64,000 nucleotides of DNA from an uncultured Clostridium sp. (lineage in GTDB: Bacteria > Bacillota > Clostridia > Lachnospirales > Lachnospiraceae): positions 62,001 through 126,000 of the forward strand of contig CANRZB010000002.1 in the NCBI GenBank assembly GCA_947644195.1, written 5' to 3'. The notes under the pieces are model-generated. The model saw nothing but the letters and a program-made list of their open reading frames with translations, ran no database searches and was not told the DNA's origin. The position numbers and the translations under genes are program-made. Of the stretch, positions 35,642 to 43,869 are shown one piece after another. Position 1 is the stretch's first letter; each line of letters starts with the position of its first letter.

Positions 35642-35670
35642 AGTATATTAGTTTTCCCCATAAAATGCAA
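35642..35670 (-). promoter_or_regulatory. Promoter of the carboxypeptidase gene
   Basis: TTGCAT (35665-35670) and TATACT (35642-35647) are 17 bases apart on the minus strand. Confidence 0.7.
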
Positions 35671-35698
35671 ACACTATGTTCTTCTTTTTACAATTATA

Positions 35699-35737
35699 TT
35701 GACTTTCTTAACAACGTTCACTATAATATTTGTGAAC
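35699..35737 (+). promoter_or_regulatory. TetR-family gene promoter with overlapping operator
   Basis: TTGACT (35699-35704) and TATAAT (35722-35727) are exactly 17 bases apart. A palindrome GTTCAC-N10-GTGAAC (35716-35737) encloses the -10, an ideal place for autorepression. Confidence 0.75.
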
Positions 35738-35757
35738 ACTGTTCAGAGGAGGCGAGA

Positions 35758-36375
35758 ATGAGTAATAACAAGCGAAGCAGAAACCACATTATAGAAATTA
35801 CCACGGAACTACTGAAAGAGTACAGCGGTGATACAAAAAAGATTACCTCACGTATCATTGCAGAAAGGGCTGAAATTGGATTAGGTTCCATCAACTATTT
35901 TTTTGGAAGCAAAGAGAATCTTATCACGGAATGTATACAAAGAAGCATTAATAAGATGTTAATCGGATTTAAGCCAGATATCACAGCTCCTGCAAAAGAG
36001 GATGCATTGACTGATAAGACCCGTTTAATATCCTGGGCAAGCCAAACCTTTGATTTTCTTTTTGAAAATCAGGCGATTGTCAATATATCCATTTTAAGCG
36101 ATATGCAAAATTACTTGACAAACAGCAATTCCGTTTACACACAAAAGGGATTCTTGTTTGCTATCAAAAGTAATCAGAAAGAAGAAGCCAAAAAATTACT
36201 TGTATTTATTCTTGTTTCTGCGATGCAGGTGGCTTTTCTTGCAAAAAATATTACAAAAGAAATATTAGGTTATGATTTATATTCCAAAACGGAAAGAGAT
36301 CAGTTTATTTATGACACTGTTACCATGCTTTTTGATGGCATAAAACACAAAGAGGATACCACGAATGAAATATAA
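35758..36375 (+). CDS. TetR/AcrR-family transcriptional regulator
   Basis: 205 residues from the ATG at 35758, which follows AGAGGAGGCGAGA. The N-terminal helix-turn-helix is clear: ITSRIIAERAEIGLGSINYFFGSKENLI (about 25-52). The C-terminal ligand-binding part is all helical and diverged. It overlaps the downstream CPBP-like membrane protein gene by 11 bases, so the two are translationally coupled. The palindrome around its own -10 box suggests it represses this two-gene operon until a ligand is bound. Confidence 0.88.
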   Translation: MSNNKRSRNHIIEITTELLKEYSGDTKKITSRIIAERAEIGLGSINYFFGSKENLITECIQRSINKMLIGFKPDITAPAKEDALTDKTRLISWASQTFDFLFENQAIVNISILSDMQNYLTNSNSVYTQKGFLFAIKSNQKEEAKKLLVFILVSAMQVAFLAKNITKEILGYDLYSKTERDQFIYDTVTMLFDGIKHKEDTTNEI

Positions 36376-37132
36376 TCAAAAAATATGGCTTGTTTTACCC
36401 ATGCGCTGTTTCCTGTTTCTGTCTGCATTTGTTTTCTGCAGCATACTAATTCAAAGCAATTTAACAGAACTGACACATTGGTGGTCAATATTAGCTTCTG
36501 TGATTAACATTGTTACCATAATCGCTTTATGGATGATTTGTCGATATAACCACACAACTTATTGCAAAATGATCCATTACGAAAAAAAGCAGGGAAGCAT
36601 CCCCCAGGGAGTTCTGTTTATAGCTATAATGTTATTGATCGGCATCGGTGGAATGTATTTGGCAGGAGGACTTTGTTATCATAAAATCCCTTATTTTGCA
36701 CCAATGATGATAGCTCCTATCCCTCGCCCTCTAGCCATACTAAACATTTTCCTCCTGCCTTTGACAACGACAATCGCAGAAGATGGACTATATTTAGGAT
36801 ATGGAGTGAATAACATCCCATCGAAACGGGCAGCCATTCTGATTCCTGCATTCTTTTATGCCTTGCAGCACAGTTTCATCCCTACGACATTAGACATGAG
36901 ATTTATGATCTATCGTTTTTTATCTTTTTTCCCTTTAACAATATGGATATGCTACCAATATGATAAAAAAACTTCCATCTCTTATATCATGGCAGGCCAC
37001 TGGATTTTGAACCTAGCTACAACAACACAAATTGCATTGACTTCCTTCTATCCTGAGGCTTATGCGAAGTTCTCATGCGCATGCGTCTCTTCACGGATTA
37101 TTTTTTGTTTGATAGATCGAACTTTTTTATAA
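36365..37132 (+). CDS. CPBP-like (CAAX protease/bacteriocin-processing) membrane protein
   Basis: 255 residues with about seven hydrophobic segments. Candidate metal-site motifs occur in the expected order for CPBP glutamic proteases: Glu139-Asp140 in TIAEDGLYLGYG, His169 in FFYALQHSF, and His212/Asn216 in GHWILN. The usual EExxxR is altered (second Glu to Asp, Arg absent), so protease activity is doubtful. The last 20 residues lie beside a repeat-like region and may not be native. It is encoded with an overlapping TetR regulator. Confidence 0.6.
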   Translation: MKYNQKIWLVLPMRCFLFLSAFVFCSILIQSNLTELTHWWSILASVINIVTIIALWMICRYNHTTYCKMIHYEKKQGSIPQGVLFIAIMLLIGIGGMYLAGGLCYHKIPYFAPMMIAPIPRPLAILNIFLLPLTTTIAEDGLYLGYGVNNIPSKRAAILIPAFFYALQHSFIPTTLDMRFMIYRFLSFFPLTIWICYQYDKKTSISYIMAGHWILNLATTTQIALTSFYPEAYAKFSCACVSSRIIFCLIDRTFL

Positions 37133-37152
37133 AGAAACAGAGTTTGGCATAG

Positions 37153-37216
37153 AAAAACGCTCCGCCTCCGGCGAGTTGCTAAAAGCAACATATTCCCATT
37201 CGCCAGAGTGCGTCTT
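37153..37216 (-). repeat. Structured element downstream of the NlpC/P60 gene (copy B)
   Basis: On the minus strand a stem of about 12 pairs (from CTCTGGCGA at 37200-37208 with TCGCCGGAG at 37166-37174) encloses a GTTGC/GCAAC hairpin (37175-37189). It is followed by GCGGAGCG and a run of Us. Its 3' end matches the element at 43367-43467. Confidence 0.5.
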
Positions 37217-37268
37217 CGATCCATTTCGGTTCGCACGAAACGAATATCCACTGAATATTTCCTGCCCT

Positions 37269-38498
37269 CTATCCAATAATCCGGCGGGCACATGCCGGGG
37301 TACGGTAATTTACACTGGAAGTCGTTATCCCGGTTCTCTTGGACTGCGCATGCACCACACGTCCACCACCGATATACAGAGCGACATGTCCAATGCTTCC
37401 TCCATGCCGATAGAATACCAAATCTCCCGGCTGCAATTCGCTGAGCGAAACAGCACGGCCGCAACCAGATTGGGAAGCGGAGCTATGCGGTAATCCGTAA
37501 CCGAAATGTGCATATACACTCATGGTAAAGCCAGAACAATCTGCACCGTTTGTTAAGCTGGAACCGCCCCAAACATACGGATTCCCAATAAACTGTAACG
37601 CATAGCTTGCAACTCCGGCACCCCTGCTGCTATAGGAACTGCTGGACGCAGAACGAGAACCAGATGAACGCTGTGCTGCCTGTTCCTCTTTCAGAGATAC
37701 CGCTTTATTAAAGCGAAATTTCGTTGACACGAAATCCTTAGATACATACCCGGTTTCGGAACCAGACAGTTTAATCTTAACCCACTCGGAACCCTCACTC
37801 TTGACAACATAGCTGTCACCGTCACCAATCTGGGTAACAATGCCCGCTTCCGTACTTTTTTCCTTACGTACATTGAGCGTATCCGTTCCTTTTTTCACGA
37901 TCGCATAAGTCTTTCCAAACTTATCAGCTACCTTTTCTGCCCTGGCACCAATCGCCAAATAATCTTTTCGAATATATCCAGTCACACTGCCAGATGAAAT
38001 CTTCACCCATTTTCCCTTGGTTTTGATAATTCTTGCCGCACTTCCACGGTACAACTTTCCCTTAATTTTACTGTTGGTATTTGGCGCCTTGCGGATATTG
38101 ACATAATCCTTGGCAATAGAAATGGCTGTGTTACGAAACTTGCGGGATATCTTTTTCTCCTGTCCCGTTTGCGTTTCTACAGTTGTCTCCGGCGCTGCAT
38201 TTTCTGCAACAACATTGGCTCCGCTTTCTGTCGCCTTTTCCTGCGATGCAGAAATCCCTGCTGTTCCATCTACGGCTATCGCCGCCTCATTTGGCTTAAT
38301 ATTTTCTGCCGGCAGCAAGGTAACCTCCTCCAGATTCATGTCATCCTCAATCACAGACACGACAACTGCCTTTGCACTGTTGGCGCTATTGCTAACCTTA
38401 TGTTTCGGTGTATCGGACATCGTGGAACTTAACCCGATCGTCAGCAGACATGCAACTGTCATTCCCACCGCTTTCTTAATGAACTCCTTACGATACAT
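37269..38498 (-). CDS. Secreted SH3-NlpC/P60 cell-wall endopeptidase
   Basis: About 409 residues. A signal peptide is followed by a low-complexity region, two bacterial SH3 domains (about 125-185, DYVNIRKAPNTNSKIKGKLY; about 195-260, DTLNVRKEKSTEAGIVTQIG), a Ser-rich linker and a C40 NlpC/P60 domain (about 295-409). The catalytic Cys lies in NGADCSGFT, the His in SIGHVALYIGGG, and a third polar residue in VVHAQS. Such enzymes cut the gamma-D-Glu to diamino acid bond in peptidoglycan during growth or separation. The start could also be TTG at 38505-38507, which has the better ribosome-site spacing. Two WalR-like boxes overlap its promoter. Confidence 0.92.
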   Translation of the reverse strand: MYRKEFIKKAVGMTVACLLTIGLSSTMSDTPKHKVSNSANSAKAVVVSVIEDDMNLEEVTLLPAENIKPNEAAIAVDGTAGISASQEKATESGANVVAENAAPETTVETQTGQEKKISRKFRNTAISIAKDYVNIRKAPNTNSKIKGKLYRGSAARIIKTKGKWVKISSGSVTGYIRKDYLAIGARAEKVADKFGKTYAIVKKGTDTLNVRKEKSTEAGIVTQIGDGDSYVVKSEGSEWVKIKLSGSETGYVSKDFVSTKFRFNKAVSLKEEQAAQRSSGSRSASSSSYSSRGAGVASYALQFIGNPYVWGGSSLTNGADCSGFTMSVYAHFGYGLPHSSASQSGCGRAVSLSELQPGDLVFYRHGGSIGHVALYIGGGRVVHAQSKRTGITTSSVNYRTPACARRIIG

Positions 38499-38616
38499 AA
38501 TAATCAACCAAACCTTTCCCTGCGTTACTCACTTCCAGCAATACACCGTAGGCGTAATGTTTCCAAAAGTGAAACCTATTGTACTGAAAGTCTCTTTGTG
38601 GAACGCTCACTAAAAT

Positions 38617-38673
38617 ATTACAAAATTATTACATTTCGGTAAGAAGTATAACAAAATTATTACAAACTGTCAA
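38617..38673 (-). promoter_or_regulatory. Promoter of the NlpC/P60 gene with two WalR-like boxes
   Basis: Consensus TTGACA (38668-38673) and TATACT (38645-38650) are 17 bases apart. Two boxes of the form TGTAAT-N5-TGTWAT lie at 38648-38664 (spacer and -10) and 38617-38633 (just after the start point); their centres are 31 bases apart. This fits the Bacillus WalR (YycF) consensus. Confidence 0.7.
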
Positions 38674-38689
38674 CACTTAATTAAATATT

Positions 38690-38733
38690 CCAAAAAATGG
38701 CGGCGGTTCACGTTTCTGTTTACCGCCGCCATT
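38690..38733 (-). terminator. Terminator of the acyltransferase operon
   Basis: A 12-pair GC-rich stem (AATGGCGGCGGT with ACCGCCGCCATT) is followed on the minus strand by TTTTTTGG. Confidence 0.9.
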
Positions 38734-38744
38734 CTTTGGCTTTC

Positions 38745-39887
38745 TTACTTGGATAGTTTTACCAGATTCGTATCCTGCGCAAAATTGCTCATTTCATATA
38801 AGATCAGGATCTCCGAATCTTCCTCCTGTTCCAGAAGATCCTCTACCGAACTGCGGTAATACCGCAGATCAATCAATATAATCTCCTCATAATCCTGCAA
38901 CAGAAATGGCACCATACTATTGGCAAATGAGTCCTTAAAAATCACCAGTGTCCCGCCCTGTTCCGCTTTTGTGTGAATACGGACTTCACCATAATTTCCC
39001 CCAAAAAAGTAGGCGTATTTATCTTTGGTTTTCAACTTTCCTGTATCATACACACTTTTCCTTTTGTTACCATCACAGACTACAGACGTAGTCTTCTCTA
39101 TCTTTTTTGCCGCAAACATCGTGTCCGGTTTAACCGTCCGGTCCAACACCTTGGAATATAACGTTCCATAGAATGATTCGGACACGATTTCCGGCTGAAA
39201 TTCCTCATACGCAAGAGGTTCCCGTCCCCTGGCATCAGCGTAGACCGCATATCCCTGGTAGGCACCTGGCAATGTCCAGTGATGATCGGTACGATAATAG
39301 ACCGCATCACCCGATTTCTCTTTTTGCAATTCCTGGTTCTTCCGACGCATTGGTTCCCGAAGATCCAAAACTCCTGTGGTCTCACAAACCACCTCTGCCG
39401 CATGATACATAGAATTTGCATGGTAAAACGGAGCGTACTTCGGCATACGATCCTTCAAGACCGTACCCGCAGACGGCACCAGCATCAGGCTAAGCTTCTC
39501 TGGATAGTTGCGGGATAAGTATTCCACATAACGTAAATTTTCCATATATTGGAACATTCCAATGTCATCCTCCGTGATCTTGGATAGATACGTCTCTTCA
39601 CTGCCCAGATAAGCGCCACCGATATCCCGATATCCCAAGCCGCGCATCGTCCCCGCAGCAAGAGCAGTAAATCGGTCCCTTCCGGGCATTTGATCGTCCG
39701 CTGCCTGTTCCAGTTCCTTCTGATAATCCCCCGTCCAGAAATCCCGCAGATGAAACGCCGGAAGCGATGTCAGAATACGGTTCTCATTTTCCGAGAAATC
39801 CCTGTCCTGCTTCAGCACTATCACACCGCCAAACAGAAGTAATACCCCTGCCGTCAAACAAAAATACATACGATGCCACCACTTCAT
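38745..39887 (-). CDS. DHHW-family (AlgX/AlgJ-like) membrane-anchored protein
   Basis: 380 residues with an N-terminal transmembrane segment (about 8-27) and an extracytoplasmic SGNH-like domain. The family motif YRTDHHW is present, together with SLMLVPSAGTVLKDRMP and FKDSFANSMVPFLLQDY, where Asp-Ser likely belongs to the catalytic set. Such proteins work with MBOAT acyltransferases to transfer acetyl groups to exported polysaccharides; that role is inferred here from the neighbours. The start at 39885-39887 is fixed by GGAAAGGAG. It is the last gene of a four-gene set. Confidence 0.85.
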   Translation of the reverse strand: MKWWHRMYFCLTAGVLLLFGGVIVLKQDRDFSENENRILTSLPAFHLRDFWTGDYQKELEQAADDQMPGRDRFTALAAGTMRGLGYRDIGGAYLGSEETYLSKITEDDIGMFQYMENLRYVEYLSRNYPEKLSLMLVPSAGTVLKDRMPKYAPFYHANSMYHAAEVVCETTGVLDLREPMRRKNQELQKEKSGDAVYYRTDHHWTLPGAYQGYAVYADARGREPLAYEEFQPEIVSESFYGTLYSKVLDRTVKPDTMFAAKKIEKTTSVVCDGNKRKSVYDTGKLKTKDKYAYFFGGNYGEVRIHTKAEQGGTLVIFKDSFANSMVPFLLQDYEEIILIDLRYYRSSVEDLLEQEEDSEILILYEMSNFAQDTNLVKLSK

Positions 39888-39988
39888 CAGCAAACTCCTT
39901 TCCGCAAAATTTCCAATTATTCCCAATCCACTGTACTAGTACGATTTCTTTCTTATCTTTCCCTGCGACACATACCAGCCGCCATCCT

Positions 39989-41425
39989 TTAAAACCGAAA
40001 ATACAAAAATGGATTATAGGAACCATTAACCAAAAATGCCAAACTCCAAACCAACAGCAATAACGACGCCCCCCCCGCTGCGATCATTTTAATTTCCTCC
40101 GAATATTTCGCGCAAAACGGAAGATAACGCTGAAACAGCCGATGCCACAACAAAGACAAAAGACGCTCTGGCAGATGTGTCGATGCCAGCAGCAGGATAC
40201 AAAGCAATGGCAGATGCGTATACCATTGATAGACTGCCGTTCGGTCACACCATCCATTCCTAAATCCAAACATGGCGGCAATGTAACGCCCTAATTCCCC
40301 CAATCCTTCGTTGGCAAACAGCACCCATCCAAAGACGATGAAAAAAAAGGAATACACATGCCGAACCCAATCCTGCAGGCTCTGTAGATAGCGTAACAGA
40401 TATAATTTCTCAATCATGAGCAGCACAAAAAAATACAATCCCCAGATCACAAAATTCCAGGAAGCTCCATGCCACAAGCCGGTCAACGCCCAAACTACCA
40501 ATAAATTAAAGATCTGTCTATTCCTGCCATGTCTGCTTCCACCTAACGGAATATAAAGATATTCCCGAAACCAGGTGCCAAGTGTAATATGCCACCGCCT
40601 CCAGAACTCGGTGATGCTTTTAGATTCATAGGGATGTTCAAAATTTTCAGGGAAATGAAATCCAAAGATCCGCCCAAGGCCAATCGCCATATCCGAATAC
40701 CCCGAAAAATCAAAATAAATTTGAAAAGTAAATGCCAGTGCCCCCAACCACGCACCTGCCGCAGACAAATGACTGGCTGTCGATATCTCCGTCCAGAGGG
40801 CTCCAATCTGATTCGCGAGAATTACTTTTTTGGCAAGACCCACCAGAAACCGTCGGATTCCCAGTGCCATATCCTGACTGACCAGCTTACGTCGGAACAA
40901 ATCCTTCTCCACGGCACTATAACGTACAATCGGCCCGGCAATTAACTGTGGAAACATACTGACATACATGGCAAATGCAATGAAATTCCGCTGCGGCTTC
41001 ACCTTGCCACGGTACACATCAATGGTATAAGACATCGTCTGAAAAGTATAGAAAGAAATTCCAATCGGAAGCACCAGATTCAACAACGGTAGTTCCGCAC
41101 CGAAATGATGCAGATTCGTCAGAAGGAAATCCGTATATTTGAAAAAACACAGAATCCCCAGATTACCTACAACAGAAACCACCAATACCCATCGGCGCTT
41201 CGCTGACTGCCCACGGTCTTCGAAATATTGCAGTGCACGTCCGTTACAATAATCAAATACCGTAGAAAAAAGCATGACCAAAATATATTTGGGTTCTCCC
41301 CACGCATAAAAGAGAAGGCTGGCAAGGAGCAGAAACAGATTCCGAAATTTTATCGGACAGAGACAATACAGTACCAGTACAGTTGGCAAAAAGAAACACA
41401 AAAAAACGATACTGCTAAAAACCAT
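39989..41425 (-). CDS. MBOAT-family O-acyltransferase (AlgI/DltB-like)
   Basis: 478 residues with about ten membrane segments. Family hallmarks are LPIGISFYTFQTMSYTIDVY, FQIYFDFSGYSDMAIGLG, FWRRWHITLGTWFREYLYIPLGG and the catalytic His in LTGLWHGASWNFVIWG. These enzymes move an acyl group, usually acetyl, across the membrane to an acceptor at the surface. GAGG six bases before ATG 41423-41425 fixes the start. It is flanked by two DHHW proteins, the usual partners in alginate-like O-acetylation, so the acceptor is probably a wall polymer or exopolysaccharide; which one is unknown. Confidence 0.93.
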   Translation of the reverse strand: MVFSSIVFLCFFLPTVLVLYCLCPIKFRNLFLLLASLLFYAWGEPKYILVMLFSTVFDYCNGRALQYFEDRGQSAKRRWVLVVSVVGNLGILCFFKYTDFLLTNLHHFGAELPLLNLVLPIGISFYTFQTMSYTIDVYRGKVKPQRNFIAFAMYVSMFPQLIAGPIVRYSAVEKDLFRRKLVSQDMALGIRRFLVGLAKKVILANQIGALWTEISTASHLSAAGAWLGALAFTFQIYFDFSGYSDMAIGLGRIFGFHFPENFEHPYESKSITEFWRRWHITLGTWFREYLYIPLGGSRHGRNRQIFNLLVVWALTGLWHGASWNFVIWGLYFFVLLMIEKLYLLRYLQSLQDWVRHVYSFFFIVFGWVLFANEGLGELGRYIAAMFGFRNGWCDRTAVYQWYTHLPLLCILLLASTHLPERLLSLLWHRLFQRYLPFCAKYSEEIKMIAAGGASLLLLVWSLAFLVNGSYNPFLYFRF

Positions 41426-41457
41426 AATGACCTCATTTCTTAAATGCAAACATCACT

Positions 41458-42642
41458 TTACTGTAAAATCTGTGATAGCTTGCCAATCAGATATACATTT
41501 CTCGTCATGGAAATATTGTTGACTAACAAAATATCCTGTACTTTACTCTGTTTTGCCAGGGTAGAGATTTTTCCTGTGTAATAGCGGTAATCAATCACAT
41601 GAACCTTGTGATAATGCTCTGCCAGATAAGGCACCAATGCATTACCATACGACTCCTTCACTACAATGCATGAGGAATTATCCTTGATCGCCGGATTTGT
41701 AATTACAGAATAGGCATTATCTCCGCCCAGAAAAGAACTGTACTTTGCACTAATCCCATAGCCCGAACCATCCTCAATTACCCTACTTGTCACCATCTTA
41801 CCATGATCAGCTCTGGTTTTCATTGATAATTTGCTCTGCGGATAGTAAACCACCATTTTATCCTTCCGCAGATTTTTATTTTTACTGGAATCTCCATAAA
41901 ATGTTCCCATAAAATCTCCGAAAGAGACCTTCTTATACTGGGACAACTCATTCGGTGTGCGCCCTGTATCCATACAGAATCGTTGGTAGGCGTAATACGC
42001 TCCCAGAGCCGTCCAATGATGATCGGTCCGAAAATAAATATACTCTGTTCGATGCTGCATCAATGCATCAAATAAATCTATTTTCTGAACTGGTTTTTTG
42101 ATCTTTTTATATATTTTCCGAATTGCTTCCTCTTGATTGGAAGAATTAATTTTATCCGCTTTATTATCTGGAATCGTCACGCCGACGCTAGTCGGTACAA
42201 TCATTGCATAGACCTGATATGATTTCCCTAACTTGGAAGCTGCCTTATTAATGGTCTGGGCATAGGTCTCCGCCGCACTCGTAACATAATTATAAATCTC
42301 ATATCCGGTATCTCCGATCACCGCCGTTCCGGTACTGTTATACAATTTTACCTTTTCGTGGGAGACAATCGGCGCATAGGTGGCAGCCGGCATACTGGAA
42401 GATGGCATAGGCGTTTCCGCCTGCTTTGCTGCTTCCTGGGCGTCCGGTGCCTTCGTAGGAAACGGCATTTCCGTCCGTTCTATTTCCTTGGGAGCTTTCC
42501 ATTTCGGATTTCCGTTCTCCGAATCCTGCAGGGCTTTGGAAATTACTACCTCATCCCCATTGGATACATCTGGCTGGAAGCGCCCACAAGATGCACACAG
42601 CATACAAACCAAGATGCCAACACATAGTATCCTCTTTCTCAT
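41458..42642 (-). CDS. DHHW-family lipoprotein
   Basis: 394 residues starting at 42640-42642 behind GGAGG, overlapping the end of the DUF4358 gene by 4 bases. The signal peptide ends in the lipobox LCASC. The extracellular domain has the motif YFRTDHHW, then MIVPTSVGVTIPDNKAD and VVKESYGNALVPYLAEHYHKVHVIDYRYY, matching the second DHHW protein of the operon. It is a lipid-anchored partner of the MBOAT enzyme; catalytic O-acetyltransferase or esterase activity is inferred from the SGNH-like fold. Confidence 0.87.
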   Translation of the reverse strand: MRKRILCVGILVCMLCASCGRFQPDVSNGDEVVISKALQDSENGNPKWKAPKEIERTEMPFPTKAPDAQEAAKQAETPMPSSSMPAATYAPIVSHEKVKLYNSTGTAVIGDTGYEIYNYVTSAAETYAQTINKAASKLGKSYQVYAMIVPTSVGVTIPDNKADKINSSNQEEAIRKIYKKIKKPVQKIDLFDALMQHRTEYIYFRTDHHWTALGAYYAYQRFCMDTGRTPNELSQYKKVSFGDFMGTFYGDSSKNKNLRKDKMVVYYPQSKLSMKTRADHGKMVTSRVIEDGSGYGISAKYSSFLGGDNAYSVITNPAIKDNSSCIVVKESYGNALVPYLAEHYHKVHVIDYRYYTGKISTLAKQSKVQDILLVNNISMTRNVYLIGKLSQILQ

Positions 42643-43181
42643 TGTTGAAATGCCTCCACGATCATCTCCTGAGCACGCTCCGCATCCGAGGACACACATG
42701 CCAACACATAGCAACCACAACGGACAATCACTGCCTGTCCCACCTTATCTGCCTGTTCTGGAATATAATCTTCAAATGACTGCTTCATCTCTTTTAAGTA
42801 TTTCTCTACAGCCGCCTGGTCTTTCTTCGCATTCGTTTCACTCGTTGACTGGATAACCAGAAGTTCATCCGCTGAGGTTCCCTCCCCCATGTACAATTCC
42901 ATCACGGAATCATCGACAAGATCGACCATTCCTCTGGACAACGAAGAATCAATCAACTCCAGGGTCGTTTCATATTTTACCTTCTCCAATAACTGATTGG
43001 TTAATTTCTGGATATCGACCGCGGCACCAGAAGCTGTCGCCATTGGTTCAGGCTGTTTTGCAGACTGTTGTTTCTGACTGGCTCCACGCCCAACTGAAAC
43101 AGTCCCCCAAACAAATATAAATAAGATAAACACTGCCATCATTGACAGTCCCAGCCATCTCTTATCATTCCATCGTTTCAT
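42639..43181 (-). CDS. DUF4358 membrane-anchored protein
   Basis: 180 residues: one N-terminal transmembrane segment (about 10-31), a short linker and the DUF4358 domain (about 55-180; SSLSRGMVDLVDDSVMELYM, ADKVGQAVIVRCGCYVLACV). The family is often encoded next to DHHW and MBOAT genes in Clostridia; its role is unknown. It is the first gene of the operon, with a promoter at 43228-43257, and its stop overlaps the next start by 4 bases. Confidence 0.85.
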   Translation of the reverse strand: MKRWNDKRWLGLSMMAVFILFIFVWGTVSVGRGASQKQQSAKQPEPMATASGAAVDIQKLTNQLLEKVKYETTLELIDSSLSRGMVDLVDDSVMELYMGEGTSADELLVIQSTSETNAKKDQAAVEKYLKEMKQSFEDYIPEQADKVGQAVIVRCGCYVLACVSSDAERAQEMIVEAFQQ

Positions 43182-43227
43182 CTATTTTAAGCTCCTCATA
43201 CACTTCCTAAAATCCTCTAACTAATTA

Positions 43228-43257
43228 ATTATAAATGCCATTATAAATAGAAGTCAA
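43228..43257 (-). promoter_or_regulatory. Promoter of the DUF4358-DHHW-MBOAT-DHHW operon
   Basis: TTGACT (43252-43257) and TATAAT (43228-43233) are 18 bases apart on the minus strand. Confidence 0.7.
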
Positions 43258-43366
43258 CCATTTTCGGAAATTTTATACATGATCTACAAAAATAAGTTAC
43301 GATTCCTGCTAAAATTAAGAGAAAAGCACTTTTTCTTCCTATTTTTAAAATAAGAAAGAGTTTTGT

Positions 43367-43467
43367 AAAGCGAACTCTCAGTTCGCTTTTGAAACTCTCG
43401 CGCAGAGCGCGGTCGTGTAAACGACATCTTCATTACGCGCGAGTGTGCATCCCGCGGAGCGTTTTTT
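43367..43467 (+). repeat. Structured repeat-like element (copy A)
   Basis: On the plus strand a hairpin AGCGAAC/GTTCGCT (43369-43387) is followed by a larger fold: CTCGCGC (43397-43403) with GCGCGAG (43437-43443), enclosing GTCGT/ACGAC. It ends with CGCGGAGCG and six Ts (43462-43467). Element B near 37153-37216 has the same 3' end and inner hairpin position. No gene is present here. Confidence 0.5.
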
Positions 43468-43510
43468 ATATGATAGGAATAGTCCATATGGACTACTTTC
43501 CTATCATATA
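43467..43510. repeat. 44-bp near-perfect palindrome
   Basis: TATATGATAGGAA and TAGTCCAT are mirrored around ATATGG with one two-base bulge. It lies between element A and the rpsR terminator. Confidence 0.75.
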
Positions 43511-43543
43511 AAAAAGCCATCCCACAGTTTCCCATGGAATGGC
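43510..43543 (-). terminator. Terminator of the rpsF-ssb-rpsR operon
   Basis: On the minus strand GCCATTCC pairs with GGGATGGC (one G-U) across a 12-base loop and is followed by TTTTTTATAT. Confidence 0.8.
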
Positions 43544-43564
43544 AAATCGCACATTCTTTTCTGA

Positions 43565-43828
43565 TTAGTCCGTTGTGTACGGCATAATTGCAACGTGGCG
43601 GGCACGCTTAACTGCTACCGTCAGGGCACGCTGATGTTTTGCACAGCTTCCTGTGATTCTTCTAGGAAGGATCTTGCCCCTCTCAGATACATATCTCTTT
43701 AATTTATTCACATCTTTATAATCAATGAAATCATGCTCTTTGTCTGCGCAAAACGCACAAACTTTCTTTCTTCTGCGCACAGGTCTTCTTCTAGCAGAAG
43801 CATTGTTATCGCCTTTATTATAAGCCAT
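43565..43828 (-). CDS. rpsR: 30S ribosomal protein S18
   Basis: 87 residues with the S18 core [22 protein letters not shown], the basic N-terminus [10 protein letters not shown] and [20 protein letters not shown]. It retains Cys residues (CAFC ... C) of the zinc-binding variant. It binds S6 in the small-subunit platform. It is the last gene of the conserved rpsF-ssb-rpsR operon and is followed by a terminator. Confidence 0.98.
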   Translation of the reverse strand: MAYNKGDNNASARRRPVRRRKKVCAFCADKEHDFIDYKDVNKLKRYVSERGKILPRRITGSCAKHQRALTVAVKRARHVAIMPYTTD

Positions 43829-43869
43829 GGTTGAAACCTCCTTTATTCATTCGCTGTCCTCGAACAGCA

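Noticed and set aside
37060..37464. Minus-strand 134-codon frame overlapping the NlpC/P60 gene
   Set aside because: It overlaps a well-supported catalytic domain in another frame and has no start signal.
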